From: Nitrosospira multiformis
GTDB lineage: Bacteria > Pseudomonadota > Gammaproteobacteria > Burkholderiales > Nitrosomonadaceae
Reading direction: 5' to 3'
NCBI RefSeq assembly: GCF_900103165.1
Contig: NZ_FNKY01000001.1
Span: forward strand, 2,666,001 to 2,730,000
DNA length: 64,000 nucleotides
The notes beneath the pieces are model-generated. The model saw only the letters and a program-made list of their open reading frames with translations. It made no database searches and was not told the origin of the DNA. Shown one piece after another: positions 8,808 to 16,567 of this stretch (positions are counted from its first letter, which is position 1; each line of letters begins with the position of its first letter). A program made the translations under genes and the position numbers.

Positions 8808-9200
8808 ATGGAAGGATTTACACAAGCCAACCTGTTTGAGCTCAGCCGGGGCGCGATTCACGTAACCTACTCAACCACAAGTATTCTGGGAGGTCCGATT
8901 TTCAATTATCGCGATAATCACATGAGCCGCTCTTTCCGGGGTGAAGAAGTTCGCATTCAGGAGACTGAGGTGGGTCAGTTGATCACGGTAACACTGGAAA
9001 CCATTCCAGATCTAAGAACCGTCACTTTTTCCCTGATTCTGCCTATTGTTACGGTCATACCCCAATCCACCGGAACGCGTATCGGGGCGCCGGGGATCAC
9101 TACCACAGCGCCCACGACGATTGCGGGACCGCCACCGGGACCGCAACAACTTTATTCCATCGTCAGGCTAAGAGGCACGGCGCAGTTTATTGTCTCTTAA
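8808..9200 (+). CDS. Hypothetical protein upstream of tyrosinase
   Basis: A 130-residue protein with a good ribosome-binding site (GAGGAG, 10 bases before the ATG). It has no signal peptide, is rich in threonine, isoleucine and valine, and has a Pro/Gly-rich segment near the C terminus (TTIAGPPPGPQQ), giving a beta-rich look. I do not recognise the family. It is the first of three same-strand genes ending in a tyrosinase; a 208-bp gap separates it from the second, so co-transcription is possible but not shown. A role linked to the tyrosinase (carrier, matrix or copper handling) is only suggested by position. Confidence 0.65.
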   Translation: MEGFTQANLFELSRGAIHVTYSTTSILGGPIFNYRDNHMSRSFRGEEVRIQETEVGQLITVTLETIPDLRTVTFSLILPIVTVIPQSTGTRIGAPGITTTAPTTIAGPPPGPQQLYSIVRLRGTAQFIVS

Positions 9201-9408
9201 GGAACCTCTGCATGAATCCTTGGTGGAGCGCGTTGCGGCAAAATCGGGACAATCGCAGGAAGCAACGCAGCTCATAGCTTGGTCCATACCAAGGAGTACA
9301 GCGCGGTGAGCGCTCGATCTTGCCGCTCTATTTTTCCAACTGAGCGAGGGTAAGGGCGTCCGCGCAGGGTTCCATTAAATAATTAGCATTTCATGAGGAG
9401 GTGATCCA

Positions 9409-9849
9409 ATGCCAACCAAAAATCCCGTGACGCGGCCGACTGCAAAGTCGATAGCTTCATATGTGAAGAAGCATGCCGCTAAGGTGGAAGAAACCCAGGG
9501 GCACCACCATGCGGCATCCGAGACCATCCGCGAGGCGGATTACGAAGGCCACCATATCGTCGTTCGCACGACCTATCGAATAGAAGTCGATGGCAGGCCA
9601 GTTACTGGACATATGGGGGTCACCGACGATGGAAACGTGCATTATCACCCGATACCGAATATGAGCTTCGCTTCCGCACTCGATATGGTCAAGCAATTGA
9701 TCGATGTCTTTCCTGACGACTTTACTGCTGCCAAGAACAAGCCTGCCGCACATGGCGGTCATGCGGCCAAAACCAAGCCCGGACACAAATCACCAGCAAC
9801 AGGCCGCGCCGGAAAAACCGGCAAGAAAACCCACGCTGATCACAAGTAG
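9409..9849 (+). CDS. Histidine/lysine-rich small protein preceding tyrosinase
   Basis: A 146-residue protein with one of the strongest ribosome-binding sites in the window (AGGAGGTGATC just before the start). The centre (about residues 45-110) looks like a compact folded domain (EGHHIVVRTTYRIEVDGRPV, then HMGVTDDGNVHYHPIPNMSF); both ends are disordered-looking and rich in His, Lys, Ala and Gly (GHHHAASE near residue 32; AHGGHAAK and THADHK at the end). The stop lies 9 bp before the tyrosinase start, so the two are almost certainly co-transcribed. Streptomyces tyrosinases need a small His-containing caddie protein (MelC1) for copper loading; this protein could do a similar job, but it is not a recognisable MelC1 homologue. 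Confidence 0.7.
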   Translation: MPTKNPVTRPTAKSIASYVKKHAAKVEETQGHHHAASETIREADYEGHHIVVRTTYRIEVDGRPVTGHMGVTDDGNVHYHPIPNMSFASALDMVKQLIDVFPDDFTAAKNKPAAHGGHAAKTKPGHKSPATGRAGKTGKKTHADHK

Positions 9850-9858
9850 GAGAATGTC

Positions 9859-10839
9859 ATGGCCATACGAGAAAATATTCTGACCAGCGCGACCGCGCGC
9901 GACAAGTATATTCAAGGGGTAAAATTATTGAAGAATGAATTCCCCGGACCCACGACTTCAGACCTGGGTATCGGTGGCACCTCCCGGCCAGTCAGTACCT
10001 ATGATCTCTTCGTGATTTGGCATCACGTTGCAATGACAACATTTACTCCACCCACTCAGGGTGACCGGAATGCCGCCCACCGCGGCCCTGTGTTTCTTCC
10101 ATGGCACCGGTTTATGCTGCTGCAACTGGAAATGAATCTCCAGCGCGTGCTGGGAAATGACTTGACCTTTGGATTACCGTACTGGGATTGGGCACAGGAC
10201 GGTCAGTTATCACCCGCTCGTCAGCGGAGGGCGCCGATCTGGGCCAGCAACTGCATGGGGGGTACCGGGACACCGGTGACTACGGGTCCATTCGCATTCG
10301 ATCCCGCCAATCCAGGGTCCTGGCGCGTTCGCATTACCGCAAGCGGGGCGACCGGGCAGCTTGTTCAGGTAAACCGGGGTCTGCGCCGGCAGCTGGGCAT
10401 CCAGACTACCCGTTTGCCGAGAAAATCCCACACGGCCACCGCAGTCAGTCAATCTGTTTATGACGCGGCTTCCTGGAATACCGCTTCCCCCGGCTTCCGC
10501 AACCTCGTCGAAGGCTGGCAAAGCCAGCCGCAGATTCCGCCTCCAAGCCTGCATAATCGTGTCCATGTGTTCGTTGGGGGAGACATGTCACCTTCCACCT
10601 CGCCCAATGATCCCGTGTTTTATCTTAATCATTGCAATGTGGATCGCATTTGGGAGCGCTGGATGCAACCGCCGCCGGGAGGCCATGGCCGCCTTTACGT
10701 GCCGGCGCAATCCGAACCCGCCAGCCTGCGGGGCCACCGGCTCAATGACACCCTGAATTCCCTGCTGTCAGGCACGACGACCCCGGCGGAAATGCTGGAT
10801 ATCAGTGAATCCTATACCTATGACTCATTGAGCGTGTGA
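9859..10839 (+). CDS. Tyrosinase (type 3 copper phenol oxidase)
   Basis: A 326-residue tyrosinase/polyphenol oxidase. The CuA site has His at 55/56 (IWHHVAM), His74 (AAHRGP) and His83 (PWHRFML); the CuB site has His232 and His236 (LHNRVHVFVGGDMS) and His258 (PVFYLNHCNVDRIWERW). Family landmarks PYWDWA and SPNDPVFYLNH are intact. Such enzymes hydroxylate monophenols and oxidise diphenols to quinones, the route to melanin. No signal peptide is seen, so it is predicted cytosolic unless carried out with a partner. It follows the His-rich protein by 9 bp and has its own GGAG ribosome-binding site. Substrate cannot be fixed from sequence; catechol oxidase activity is an alternative. Confidence 0.9.
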   Translation: MAIRENILTSATARDKYIQGVKLLKNEFPGPTTSDLGIGGTSRPVSTYDLFVIWHHVAMTTFTPPTQGDRNAAHRGPVFLPWHRFMLLQLEMNLQRVLGNDLTFGLPYWDWAQDGQLSPARQRRAPIWASNCMGGTGTPVTTGPFAFDPANPGSWRVRITASGATGQLVQVNRGLRRQLGIQTTRLPRKSHTATAVSQSVYDAASWNTASPGFRNLVEGWQSQPQIPPPSLHNRVHVFVGGDMSPSTSPNDPVFYLNHCNVDRIWERWMQPPPGGHGRLYVPAQSEPASLRGHRLNDTLNSLLSGTTTPAEMLDISESYTYDSLSV

Positions 10840-10963
10840 AACTGTCTGTAAAGAGACGGTAAGTATCGGGATTGTTTACATACTCTCATCGCCGAGCTTT
10901 CCGTGGACTGACAAATCGGGTTGTTACAGCGCTTATCAGCACTGGCATAGACACATGCCGAGA

Positions 10964-11647
10964 TTAACCTGCTCCCCCTGTATGGGTATGCGTGACAACT
11001 GGCTTGGGCTTGGGGCGCCAGAAGTAGAGCAGACCGCCGGTGAGTCCCGCAAGGCCTACTACCAGTAGCAGAAAACCCCAGCCCGTGCCTCCATTCCCTG
11101 TATGGACAAAATCCCCCGCTTTTCGGACATCCAGCGGAATGCTAACCAGACTGATGATGTTTCCCGAGGCATCGTTGCCAAGCAGCAGGACGTTATATTT
11201 ACCGAGTGGCTCCAGATTAACTGCGAGGGGAATGTTTCCGGATGTGTATTCTTTTGCGGGTACCGACAATACCTCACGCTCTTCCCCGCCTTCTACTTTC
11301 ATCAGCCTCACCGCGAGCGGCGCTTCACGCACGTCTGGCGCCAATATATCTATAACCAGATTGAGGGGGCCTGCCGGCACCGGAGAGCAAAACGGAGGAA
11401 AGGAAGGATGATCGCCGTCCGGGACCACATAGGCATTGAAGCCTACCGGGAAAGCGCCTGTCTGGACGATACATGCACCACCGGAGATAGCCTCTTTTTG
11501 TTTCGGCTGATTGTCGGGGCGATGAGGTTGCCACGTATCGCCGGGGATGTTGCCGGTTTGCTGGGCATGGATGGCGGGCAAAAATCCCAGGGTCATCAGT
11601 ACCACGCATCCCAGATAGAACACCCTGGGGAAAATTCCTGGAATCAT
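10964..11647 (-). CDS. Exported, C-terminally membrane-anchored hypothetical protein
   Basis: A 227-residue protein with a signal peptide (hydrophobic residues about 9-28 ending IHAQQ), a soluble region likely in the periplasm, and one C-terminal membrane helix (WGFLLLVVGLAGLTGGLLYF) followed by a basic Pro/Lys and His/Thr tail (KPKPVVTHTHTGGAG). A GGAG ribosome-binding site precedes the ATG. The soluble part has beta-sandwich-like strands (NLVIDILAPDV, PLAVRLMKV, YNVLLLGNDASGN), but I do not recognise a family. It converges on the tyrosinase gene and is bordered upstream by a truncated MITE only 20 bp before its start, which may have altered its promoter. Confidence 0.7.
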   Translation of the reverse strand: MIPGIFPRVFYLGCVVLMTLGFLPAIHAQQTGNIPGDTWQPHRPDNQPKQKEAISGGACIVQTGAFPVGFNAYVVPDGDHPSFPPFCSPVPAGPLNLVIDILAPDVREAPLAVRLMKVEGGEEREVLSVPAKEYTSGNIPLAVNLEPLGKYNVLLLGNDASGNIISLVSIPLDVRKAGDFVHTGNGGTGWGFLLLVVGLAGLTGGLLYFWRPKPKPVVTHTHTGGAG

Positions 11648-11667
11648 ATTGATTCTCCTGTCTTCTA

Positions 11668-11746
11668 GGGCCTGTTAACACTTATTTCTCACCCGCGACG
11701 GCGATGGATTTCATCCAGCACGAGGCATGAGCCGCGCGGCGGAGCA
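11668..11746. mobile_element. Truncated MITE copy
   Basis: About 79 bp beginning GGGCCTGTTAACACTTATTT and matching the right end (in reverse) of the 265-bp element at 2884-3148, including ATTTCATCCAGCACGAG and GAGCCGCGCGGCGGAGCA. It stops abruptly after GGAGCA; the other end is missing. TA again precedes the terminal GGG. Confidence 0.8.
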
Positions 11747-11901
11747 TGACTCATAGAGTTTGGTCACTTACGACACCGCGGCGCGGCGGGGAATACGATC
11801 CAAATCGCTGCGCATGTCGCTTCTTGCTTTGAATTCGTACTGTTACGGCCTAAATTCAGGTGTTTTTAAATAAAAACGCGCAAGCGTACCGGCCAGATTA
11901 T

Positions 11902-12561
11902 TCAAGTCGCTTTACGAAAGGTCAGATTGATCCGATAACCGCCCATCAAAGGATGATTCCCTTCCTTGAGCGGCAGAATTCCATGATAACACAGCCTCGA
12001 TGGCCCGCCCCATGCCATGACATCGCCATGCATCAGAGGTATGCGTACAGGCCTGTCCTCCCGCCGCAAACCACCCCACAGAAAAACAGCAGGGAGCCCC
12101 AGTGAAACGGAGACAATGGGCGCACCCAAATCGCGCTCGTTCTTATCCTGATGCAGCGATAGCCGCGCGCCCGGCTCGTAGCGATTGACGAGGCACGCGT
12201 CGGGCTCAAAATCCTCGAAACCCGCACTCGCCGCGGCGTCTCGCGCCAATTTCCGGAATACATCCGGCATGCGCGGCCAGGGCTTACCGCTTTCCGGGTC
12301 TATCGCATCGTAGCGGTAGCCGTTACGATCCGAGACCCATCCATGGGTACCACAGTTGAGCATCGCAACCGACATGCGAAAACCGCCCGGCGTGATCAGG
12401 TGGCGAAATGGCGCCTCGCTGGTGACGCGATGCAGCGCCGCGAAGATAGCTGCTTCATCCGGCACCGCGAAGCCGTGCAGCAGCACCGCACCGGGGCATA
12501 ATTGCTCACGCCATGCTTGCTGTTGCTCCCTTTCTTCGAATTCGAACAGATCCGGCGTCAT
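11902..12561 (-). CDS. alkB: DNA oxidative demethylase AlkB
   Basis: A 219-residue Fe(II)/2-oxoglutarate dioxygenase that repairs 1-methyladenine and 3-methylcytosine by oxidative demethylation, releasing formaldehyde. It aligns along its length with Escherichia coli AlkB: TPGGFRMSVAMLNCG, PWPRMPDVF, FEPDACLVNRYEPGA, the iron ligands in LHQDKNE and CYHGILPLK, and the 2-oxoglutarate-binding arginines in YRINLTFR. I chose the ATG at 12561 because the sequence after it (TPDLFEFEE) matches the E. coli start; an ATG 24 bp upstream is possible. It lies 140 bp downstream of ada on the same strand, so both can be part of one Ada-controlled adaptive-response unit. Confidence 0.93.
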   Translation of the reverse strand: MTPDLFEFEEREQQQAWREQLCPGAVLLHGFAVPDEAAIFAALHRVTSEAPFRHLITPGGFRMSVAMLNCGTHGWVSDRNGYRYDAIDPESGKPWPRMPDVFRKLARDAAASAGFEDFEPDACLVNRYEPGARLSLHQDKNERDLGAPIVSVSLGLPAVFLWGGLRREDRPVRIPLMHGDVMAWGGPSRLCYHGILPLKEGNHPLMGGYRINLTFRKAT

Positions 12562-12700
12562 GCGTTCATCCCTGCCAGGTTGCATCGTAAAAAATGATGC
12601 CTATCGTGTGATGATGGCCCGAGCGCAGACGACTCATACCGCGCCGCAGGTTGACTCGATATACGCCGCGTGAGCCCGCACCAGACGATAGTGAGTGCAT

Positions 12701-13801
12701 TCACGCATGCCCCTCCCCTTCCGCCTCCTTTTCCAACAGCGCACGCTTGCGTTCCACACCCCAACGATAGCCGGACAGCGCGCCATCGTTGCGTACCACG
12801 CGATGACATGGGATGGCAACCGCCAGTGCATTCGCGGCACACGCCTGCGCCACCGCACGCACCGCCTTCGGTGAGCCGATACGTTTGGCAATATCGATGT
12901 AGCTTGCGGTCTCGCCCACCGGAATCTCGCGCAGCGCCTGCCATACGCGCTGCTGAAACGCAGTGCCTCGAATATCCAGCGGCAGGTCCAGACCGATGTC
13001 CGGCGCTTCGATAAAACCCACTACTTTGGCGACCAGCCGTTCGAAATCATTGTCGCCCCCGATCAGGTTGGCGTGCGGAAAGCTATCCTGCAGGTCGCGC
13101 GCCAGCTTGCCGGGATCGTCGCCCAGGAGAATGGCGCAGATGCCCCGGTCACTGTGCGCCACGAGTATCGATCCGAGCGAACATTCGCCAATGGCAAAAC
13201 GGATTTCAGCGTTGACACCGCCAGTACGGTAGCGGGTGGGCGTCATGCCCAGGACCTGATCCGATTTTTCGTAGAAACGGCTGCTCGAATTGTAGCCGGC
13301 GTCGAAAATGGCATCGGTTATGGTACCGTCGGCACCCCCATAGCCAAGTTCATTGCGTACTTTTTTTTCGCGGTGTGCCGCCGCATATTGTCTTGGCGTC
13401 AACCCGGTAATGTGCCTGAACACCCGGTGAAAATGATAGGGGCTCACGCCCACGCGCTTTGCCAGACCTTCCAGGACCGGTGCAGTTTCCGATTCTTCGA
13501 TAATGCGGCAGGCTTGCGTGACTTTAGCTGCATATTGCTCGATCAACGAAGGCTGATCCGGTTTGCAGCGCTTGCAGGGCCTGAAGCCGGCCTTCTCAGC
13601 TTCTTCGCGCGTGGCATGAAATTGGACGTTTTCCGGCCGCGCGAGGCGGGCCGCACATGATGGACGGCAATACACACCCGTGGTTCTGACCGAATAGTAA
13701 AAGGTGCCGTCAGCTTCGGCGTTACGCACAGCCACCGAAGTCCAGCGGGAATCATTGATCGTATTGACCGCCAGTTGTGCCTTTTTCGTTAATGTATTCA
13801 T
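12701..13801 (-). CDS. ada: Bifunctional regulator/O6-alkylguanine-DNA methyltransferase Ada
   Basis: A 366-residue Ada protein with all three parts. The N-terminal zinc/methyl-acceptor domain carries the four-cysteine site (VYCRPSCAAR and FRPCKRCKPD); Cys in VYCRP takes methyl groups from phosphotriesters. An AraC-type helix-turn-helix follows (LAKRVGVSPYHFHRVFRHIT and ITDAIFDAGYNSSSRFYEKS). The C-terminal methyltransferase domain has the active-site PCHRVV and GYRWGVERKRALLE. Methylated Ada activates its own gene and alkB. The ATG at 13801 is preceded by AAGGAG at good distance, so I preferred it to one 24 bp upstream. alkB follows on the same strand, and an AlkA-type glycosylase lies about 2 kb away. 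Confidence 0.95.
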   Translation of the reverse strand: MNTLTKKAQLAVNTINDSRWTSVAVRNAEADGTFYYSVRTTGVYCRPSCAARLARPENVQFHATREEAEKAGFRPCKRCKPDQPSLIEQYAAKVTQACRIIEESETAPVLEGLAKRVGVSPYHFHRVFRHITGLTPRQYAAAHREKKVRNELGYGGADGTITDAIFDAGYNSSSRFYEKSDQVLGMTPTRYRTGGVNAEIRFAIGECSLGSILVAHSDRGICAILLGDDPGKLARDLQDSFPHANLIGGDNDFERLVAKVVGFIEAPDIGLDLPLDIRGTAFQQRVWQALREIPVGETASYIDIAKRIGSPKAVRAVAQACAANALAVAIPCHRVVRNDGALSGYRWGVERKRALLEKEAEGEGHA

Positions 13802-13954
13802 GATGTGCTCCTTCATGGTTTGCATAATGGGGTAACGGTTTCCAATTTACCTCATGCCTGCAAACCACTGCACTCCGGGTCTTGCTTTCAAATTCCATTT
13901 CTCCCGGTCATCTCGCTGCTTTTTCATGAAGCACCCGTGCGCAATCAGCCGCGC

Positions 13955-13987
13955 CTCAGCTTCCTCTCAGTTTCCTCTCAGTTTCCT
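13955..13987. repeat. Three 11-bp tandem repeats
   Basis: CTCAGCTTCCT followed by two copies of CTCAGTTTCCT, abutting the stop codon of the alcohol dehydrogenase gene and lying in the gap in front of ada. Function is unknown; slippage at this array could vary the ada upstream region. Confidence 0.7.
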
Positions 13988-14997
13988 TATGCAACGTCCA
14001 GAACAACGCGATATCGCGCCTTGCCCGCCGCAAGATGCTCAATCGCATCGTTCACCTTGCTCAGCGGAAAATGCTCGACCTGCGGCGCGATGCCATGGCG
14101 CGCGGCAAAATCCAGCATGGCCGAGATTGCCGCCGGTCCCCCTGTTGGCGAGCCTGAAACACTTTTCTGGCTCATGATCAGGTCAAAGGCGGGAATTGGC
14201 ATCGGCTCCAGGACCGCGCCTACGACATGCATGCGGCCGTTCGGTCTCAGCGTCTTGAGCAGCGCTCCCCAGTCCAGCGGTATGTTCACGGTAATAAGCA
14301 GAAAATCGAGCGAGTTGACCGCCGCGAGAATTTCCGCGCTGTTGCGGCTCGATACAACGCGATGCGCCCCCAATCTCTGCAACTCCTCCGTCTTGGATAC
14401 GCTGGACGTGAAGGCCGTTACCTCGCAGCCCCAGGCATTGGCGAATTTAAGGGCAAGGTGGCCCAGACCTCCGATGCCCACGACTCCCACCCGGTCCGTC
14501 GGTTTCACGCCATGCACGAGCAATGGAGCAAACACGGTAATCCCGCCACAAAGCAATGGGCCGGCGGAGGAAATATCCAGCGCGTCAGGCAGAGGGAACG
14601 TCCATGCCCAATGAGCCCTCAGCCTGTCGGCGAAGCCGCCGTGATGTCCGATGATAGTCGCCCCCACTTCCGGACAGAGATTGTGATGACCGGTCATGCA
14701 CTCATGGCAGTGCATGCAGCTATCAACGCTCCACCCCACACCGACACGCTGCCCGATCTGCAATCCCTTGACATGATCGCCCGCCGCGACGATCCGCCCC
14801 ACCGCCTCGTGCCCTGGTATGACGGGATACCGGGATAAACCCCAGTCATTGTTGAGGATCGAAATATCGGAATGACAGAGACCGCAATACTCAACGGCGA
14901 TCTCCACTTCCTCCGGTCCCAGCGGACCGGCATCGTAAGTAAATGGCTCCAGTTTTTGTTTAGCGCCATGCGCGGCCCATCCGTGAATTTCGCTCAT
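13987..14997 (-). CDS. Zinc-dependent alcohol dehydrogenase (YahK/cinnamyl type)
   Basis: A 336-residue medium-chain dehydrogenase/reductase of the NADP-dependent cinnamyl-alcohol/YahK group, which reduces a broad range of aldehydes. Catalytic zinc ligands are seen in CGLCHSDISI and GHEAVGRI, the structural zinc cysteines in CMHCHECMTGHHNLC, and the Rossmann motif in VGVVGIGGLGHLALKFA. The ATG at 14997 has a GGAGGG ribosome-binding site; longer starts do not match the family. It lies between ada and the AlkA-like gene. Because AlkB releases formaldehyde and alkylation stress produces aldehydes, a detoxifying role is attractive, but this is inference from position. The 3' end touches a tandem repeat. 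Confidence 0.9.
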   Translation of the reverse strand: MSEIHGWAAHGAKQKLEPFTYDAGPLGPEEVEIAVEYCGLCHSDISILNNDWGLSRYPVIPGHEAVGRIVAAGDHVKGLQIGQRVGVGWSVDSCMHCHECMTGHHNLCPEVGATIIGHHGGFADRLRAHWAWTFPLPDALDISSAGPLLCGGITVFAPLLVHGVKPTDRVGVVGIGGLGHLALKFANAWGCEVTAFTSSVSKTEELQRLGAHRVVSSRNSAEILAAVNSLDFLLITVNIPLDWGALLKTLRPNGRMHVVGAVLEPMPIPAFDLIMSQKSVSGSPTGGPAAISAMLDFAARHGIAPQVEHFPLSKVNDAIEHLAAGKARYRVVLDVA

Positions 14998-15177
14998 TAT
15001 GACCCTCCATTTAGTAAAGATAATCGCTGTCAGGGTGCACATTCCCGCCATCAGATCGGGCATGCAACATCAATCGTGCTAGAGCTATTGATATTCCGGC
15101 TGTATCATCATATATCCTACTCCCTGCCGATTTGGAGCAAGTTGAAATCATAAATCTGGCAATCGTAGCAAACTCAC

Positions 15178-15438
15178 CTACGAGATGAAAGTCAAGCGAT
15201 GCAAAAAGTCTTTGTGAATCATGTTACTGAAATGAAATATAAGCGTTCGGCTGCCGGATTCGGGATAATCGTCCAGCCTCCCTACCTTGCGGCGCCTGGC
15301 CCCAGAGTGCATCCATATTTCGTTACCAAGCTCTTGCGGGCATTCCTCCGGTAAGAGTCCATGAGCATCTTCAAGTTCATATTGCCGACTGGATATTTGA
15401 TATACAGACTGAAGGGTGGTGGCAAGAATATTGGCCAT
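15178..15438 (-). CDS. Small hypothetical protein, possibly a gene remnant
   Basis: A frame of 86 codons beginning MANILATTLQSVYQISSRQY. GGGAG lies 13 bases upstream, a little far. The N-terminal segment looks like an amphipathic helix, but the rest has no recognisable motif. It could be the C-terminal piece of a larger lost gene, since no domain is complete. I do not assign a function. Confidence 0.25.
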   Translation of the reverse strand: MANILATTLQSVYQISSRQYELEDAHGLLPEECPQELGNEIWMHSGARRRKVGRLDDYPESGSRTLIFHFSNMIHKDFLHRLTFIS

Positions 15439-15698
15439 GCGGAACAAACTTTAACTCCCCGATTCACACCCGGCCTTGTATCTTGTCTCCCTGCCGGAAC
15501 CATGGAAATCAGATTGCTTCCATAGGATTATCGCGCAGGCAAGTGATATCATTCATTCGCTGCTTGCTGCCCGCCAGTCTCGGCCGGTCCCGTGATTTCT
15601 CCCGCGGTACCGCATGCCAATTGGGCCTCGCGCAAGGTACCGGCACGCACGGCAGCATGATTGAAAACAAAAATAAATATGCCTCTATATGGTTTTTA

Positions 15699-15841
15699 GT
15701 ACGATCGGTGGAGCTGAGCGCAACCCATCTCGGGTTATTTCCACACCTCGCAAAACTGCAGGTACACCGGTATCCACTCATGGTTTAATAGGCTATTTGT
15801 GCGGGATTCCGATGGGTTATGCCGCGCACGCCCATCTCGCA
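15699..15841. repeat. Dispersed inverted-repeat element (copy 1)
   Basis: The left arm reads GATCGGTGGAGCTGAGCG and CAACCCATC, the right arm GATGGGTTATGCC and CGCCCATC, so the ends form an imperfect inverted repeat about 34 bp long. The same arrangement, better preserved, occurs at 62973-63162. Elements with GGATGGGTGGAGCGAAGC ends are seen between genes in many Proteobacteria. It ends about 30 bp before the AlkA-like gene. Confidence 0.55.
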
Positions 15842-15870
15842 TGCCTCTCGTATTTAAAGAACATCGTTTT

Positions 15871-16527
15871 ATGACAGATACGAAAGTACCAGCTGATAGA
15901 TATCAGCTTGCCATTGACCATCTCTTGCTGATCGACGAAGATTGGGCGCGGCTGATAAAGCTCACCGGTCCATGCACGCATCAATCGCAATCGGCGCGTG
16001 AGCCCTACGAGGCGTTGATCAGGGCCGTAGCCTACCAGCAACTCCACGCACGTGCCGCCGATGCGATTATTGCAAGATTTCTGGGCATGTATTCCCAGCA
16101 CTCATTTCCAGAACCGGATCAGATATTGGCCACGGCATTCGATGATCTTCGCCGTTGCGGTTTTTCCGCACGCAAGACCGACACCATCCGCGGCATTGCG
16201 AATGGCGCATTGAGCGGCCTGGTGCCGCCGCGAGATATTGCGGACAAAATGCCTGACGATGAGCTGATTGCCCGGCTCATCGAACTGCCGGGCATCGGCC
16301 GGTGGACGGTGGAAATGCTGCTTATCTATACGCTCGAACGGTTGGACGTCATGCCCGCCGACGATTTTGGCGTGCGCGAGGGGTATCGGTTCCTGAAATC
16401 CCTTGATGTCATGCCCAATCGTCGGGAAATGGAAAATGCCGGTTTGCCTTGCCGCCCTTATAGGACGGTGGCAGCCTGGTATCTGTGGCGCGTTCCCTCG
16501 TTGCCCGGCTATAAGAAAAAAAAATAG
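15871..16527 (+). CDS. DNA-3-methyladenine glycosylase, AlkA family
   Basis: A 218-residue helix-hairpin-helix DNA glycosylase that excises alkylated bases. The HhH-GPD motif is clear: LPGIGRWTVEMLLIYTLERL followed by MPADDFGVREG, where the aspartate of the DDFGV segment is the expected catalytic residue. The N-terminal region (EALIRAVAYQQLHARAADAI) matches the shorter AlkA-like glycosylases of about 210 residues, lacking the E. coli AlkA TATA-like N-terminal domain. The ATG at 15871 begins the homology. It completes an alkylation-repair group with alkB and ada to the left. No strong ribosome-binding site is visible. Confidence 0.9.
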   Translation: MTDTKVPADRYQLAIDHLLLIDEDWARLIKLTGPCTHQSQSAREPYEALIRAVAYQQLHARAADAIIARFLGMYSQHSFPEPDQILATAFDDLRRCGFSARKTDTIRGIANGALSGLVPPRDIADKMPDDELIARLIELPGIGRWTVEMLLIYTLERLDVMPADDFGVREGYRFLKSLDVMPNRREMENAGLPCRPYRTVAAWYLWRVPSLPGYKKKK

Positions 16528-16567
16528 CAGACTTTATTGTTACGACTTTTTAGAATGGAAAAGCAGC

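Larger units (their letters stand above)
14998..15870. other. Long region with no secure gene
   Basis: About 870 bp between the divergent alcohol dehydrogenase and AlkA-like genes. It holds a possible small minus-strand gene (15178-15438) and a repeat element (15699-15841), both listed separately. Nothing else is convincing. Confidence 0.4.
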
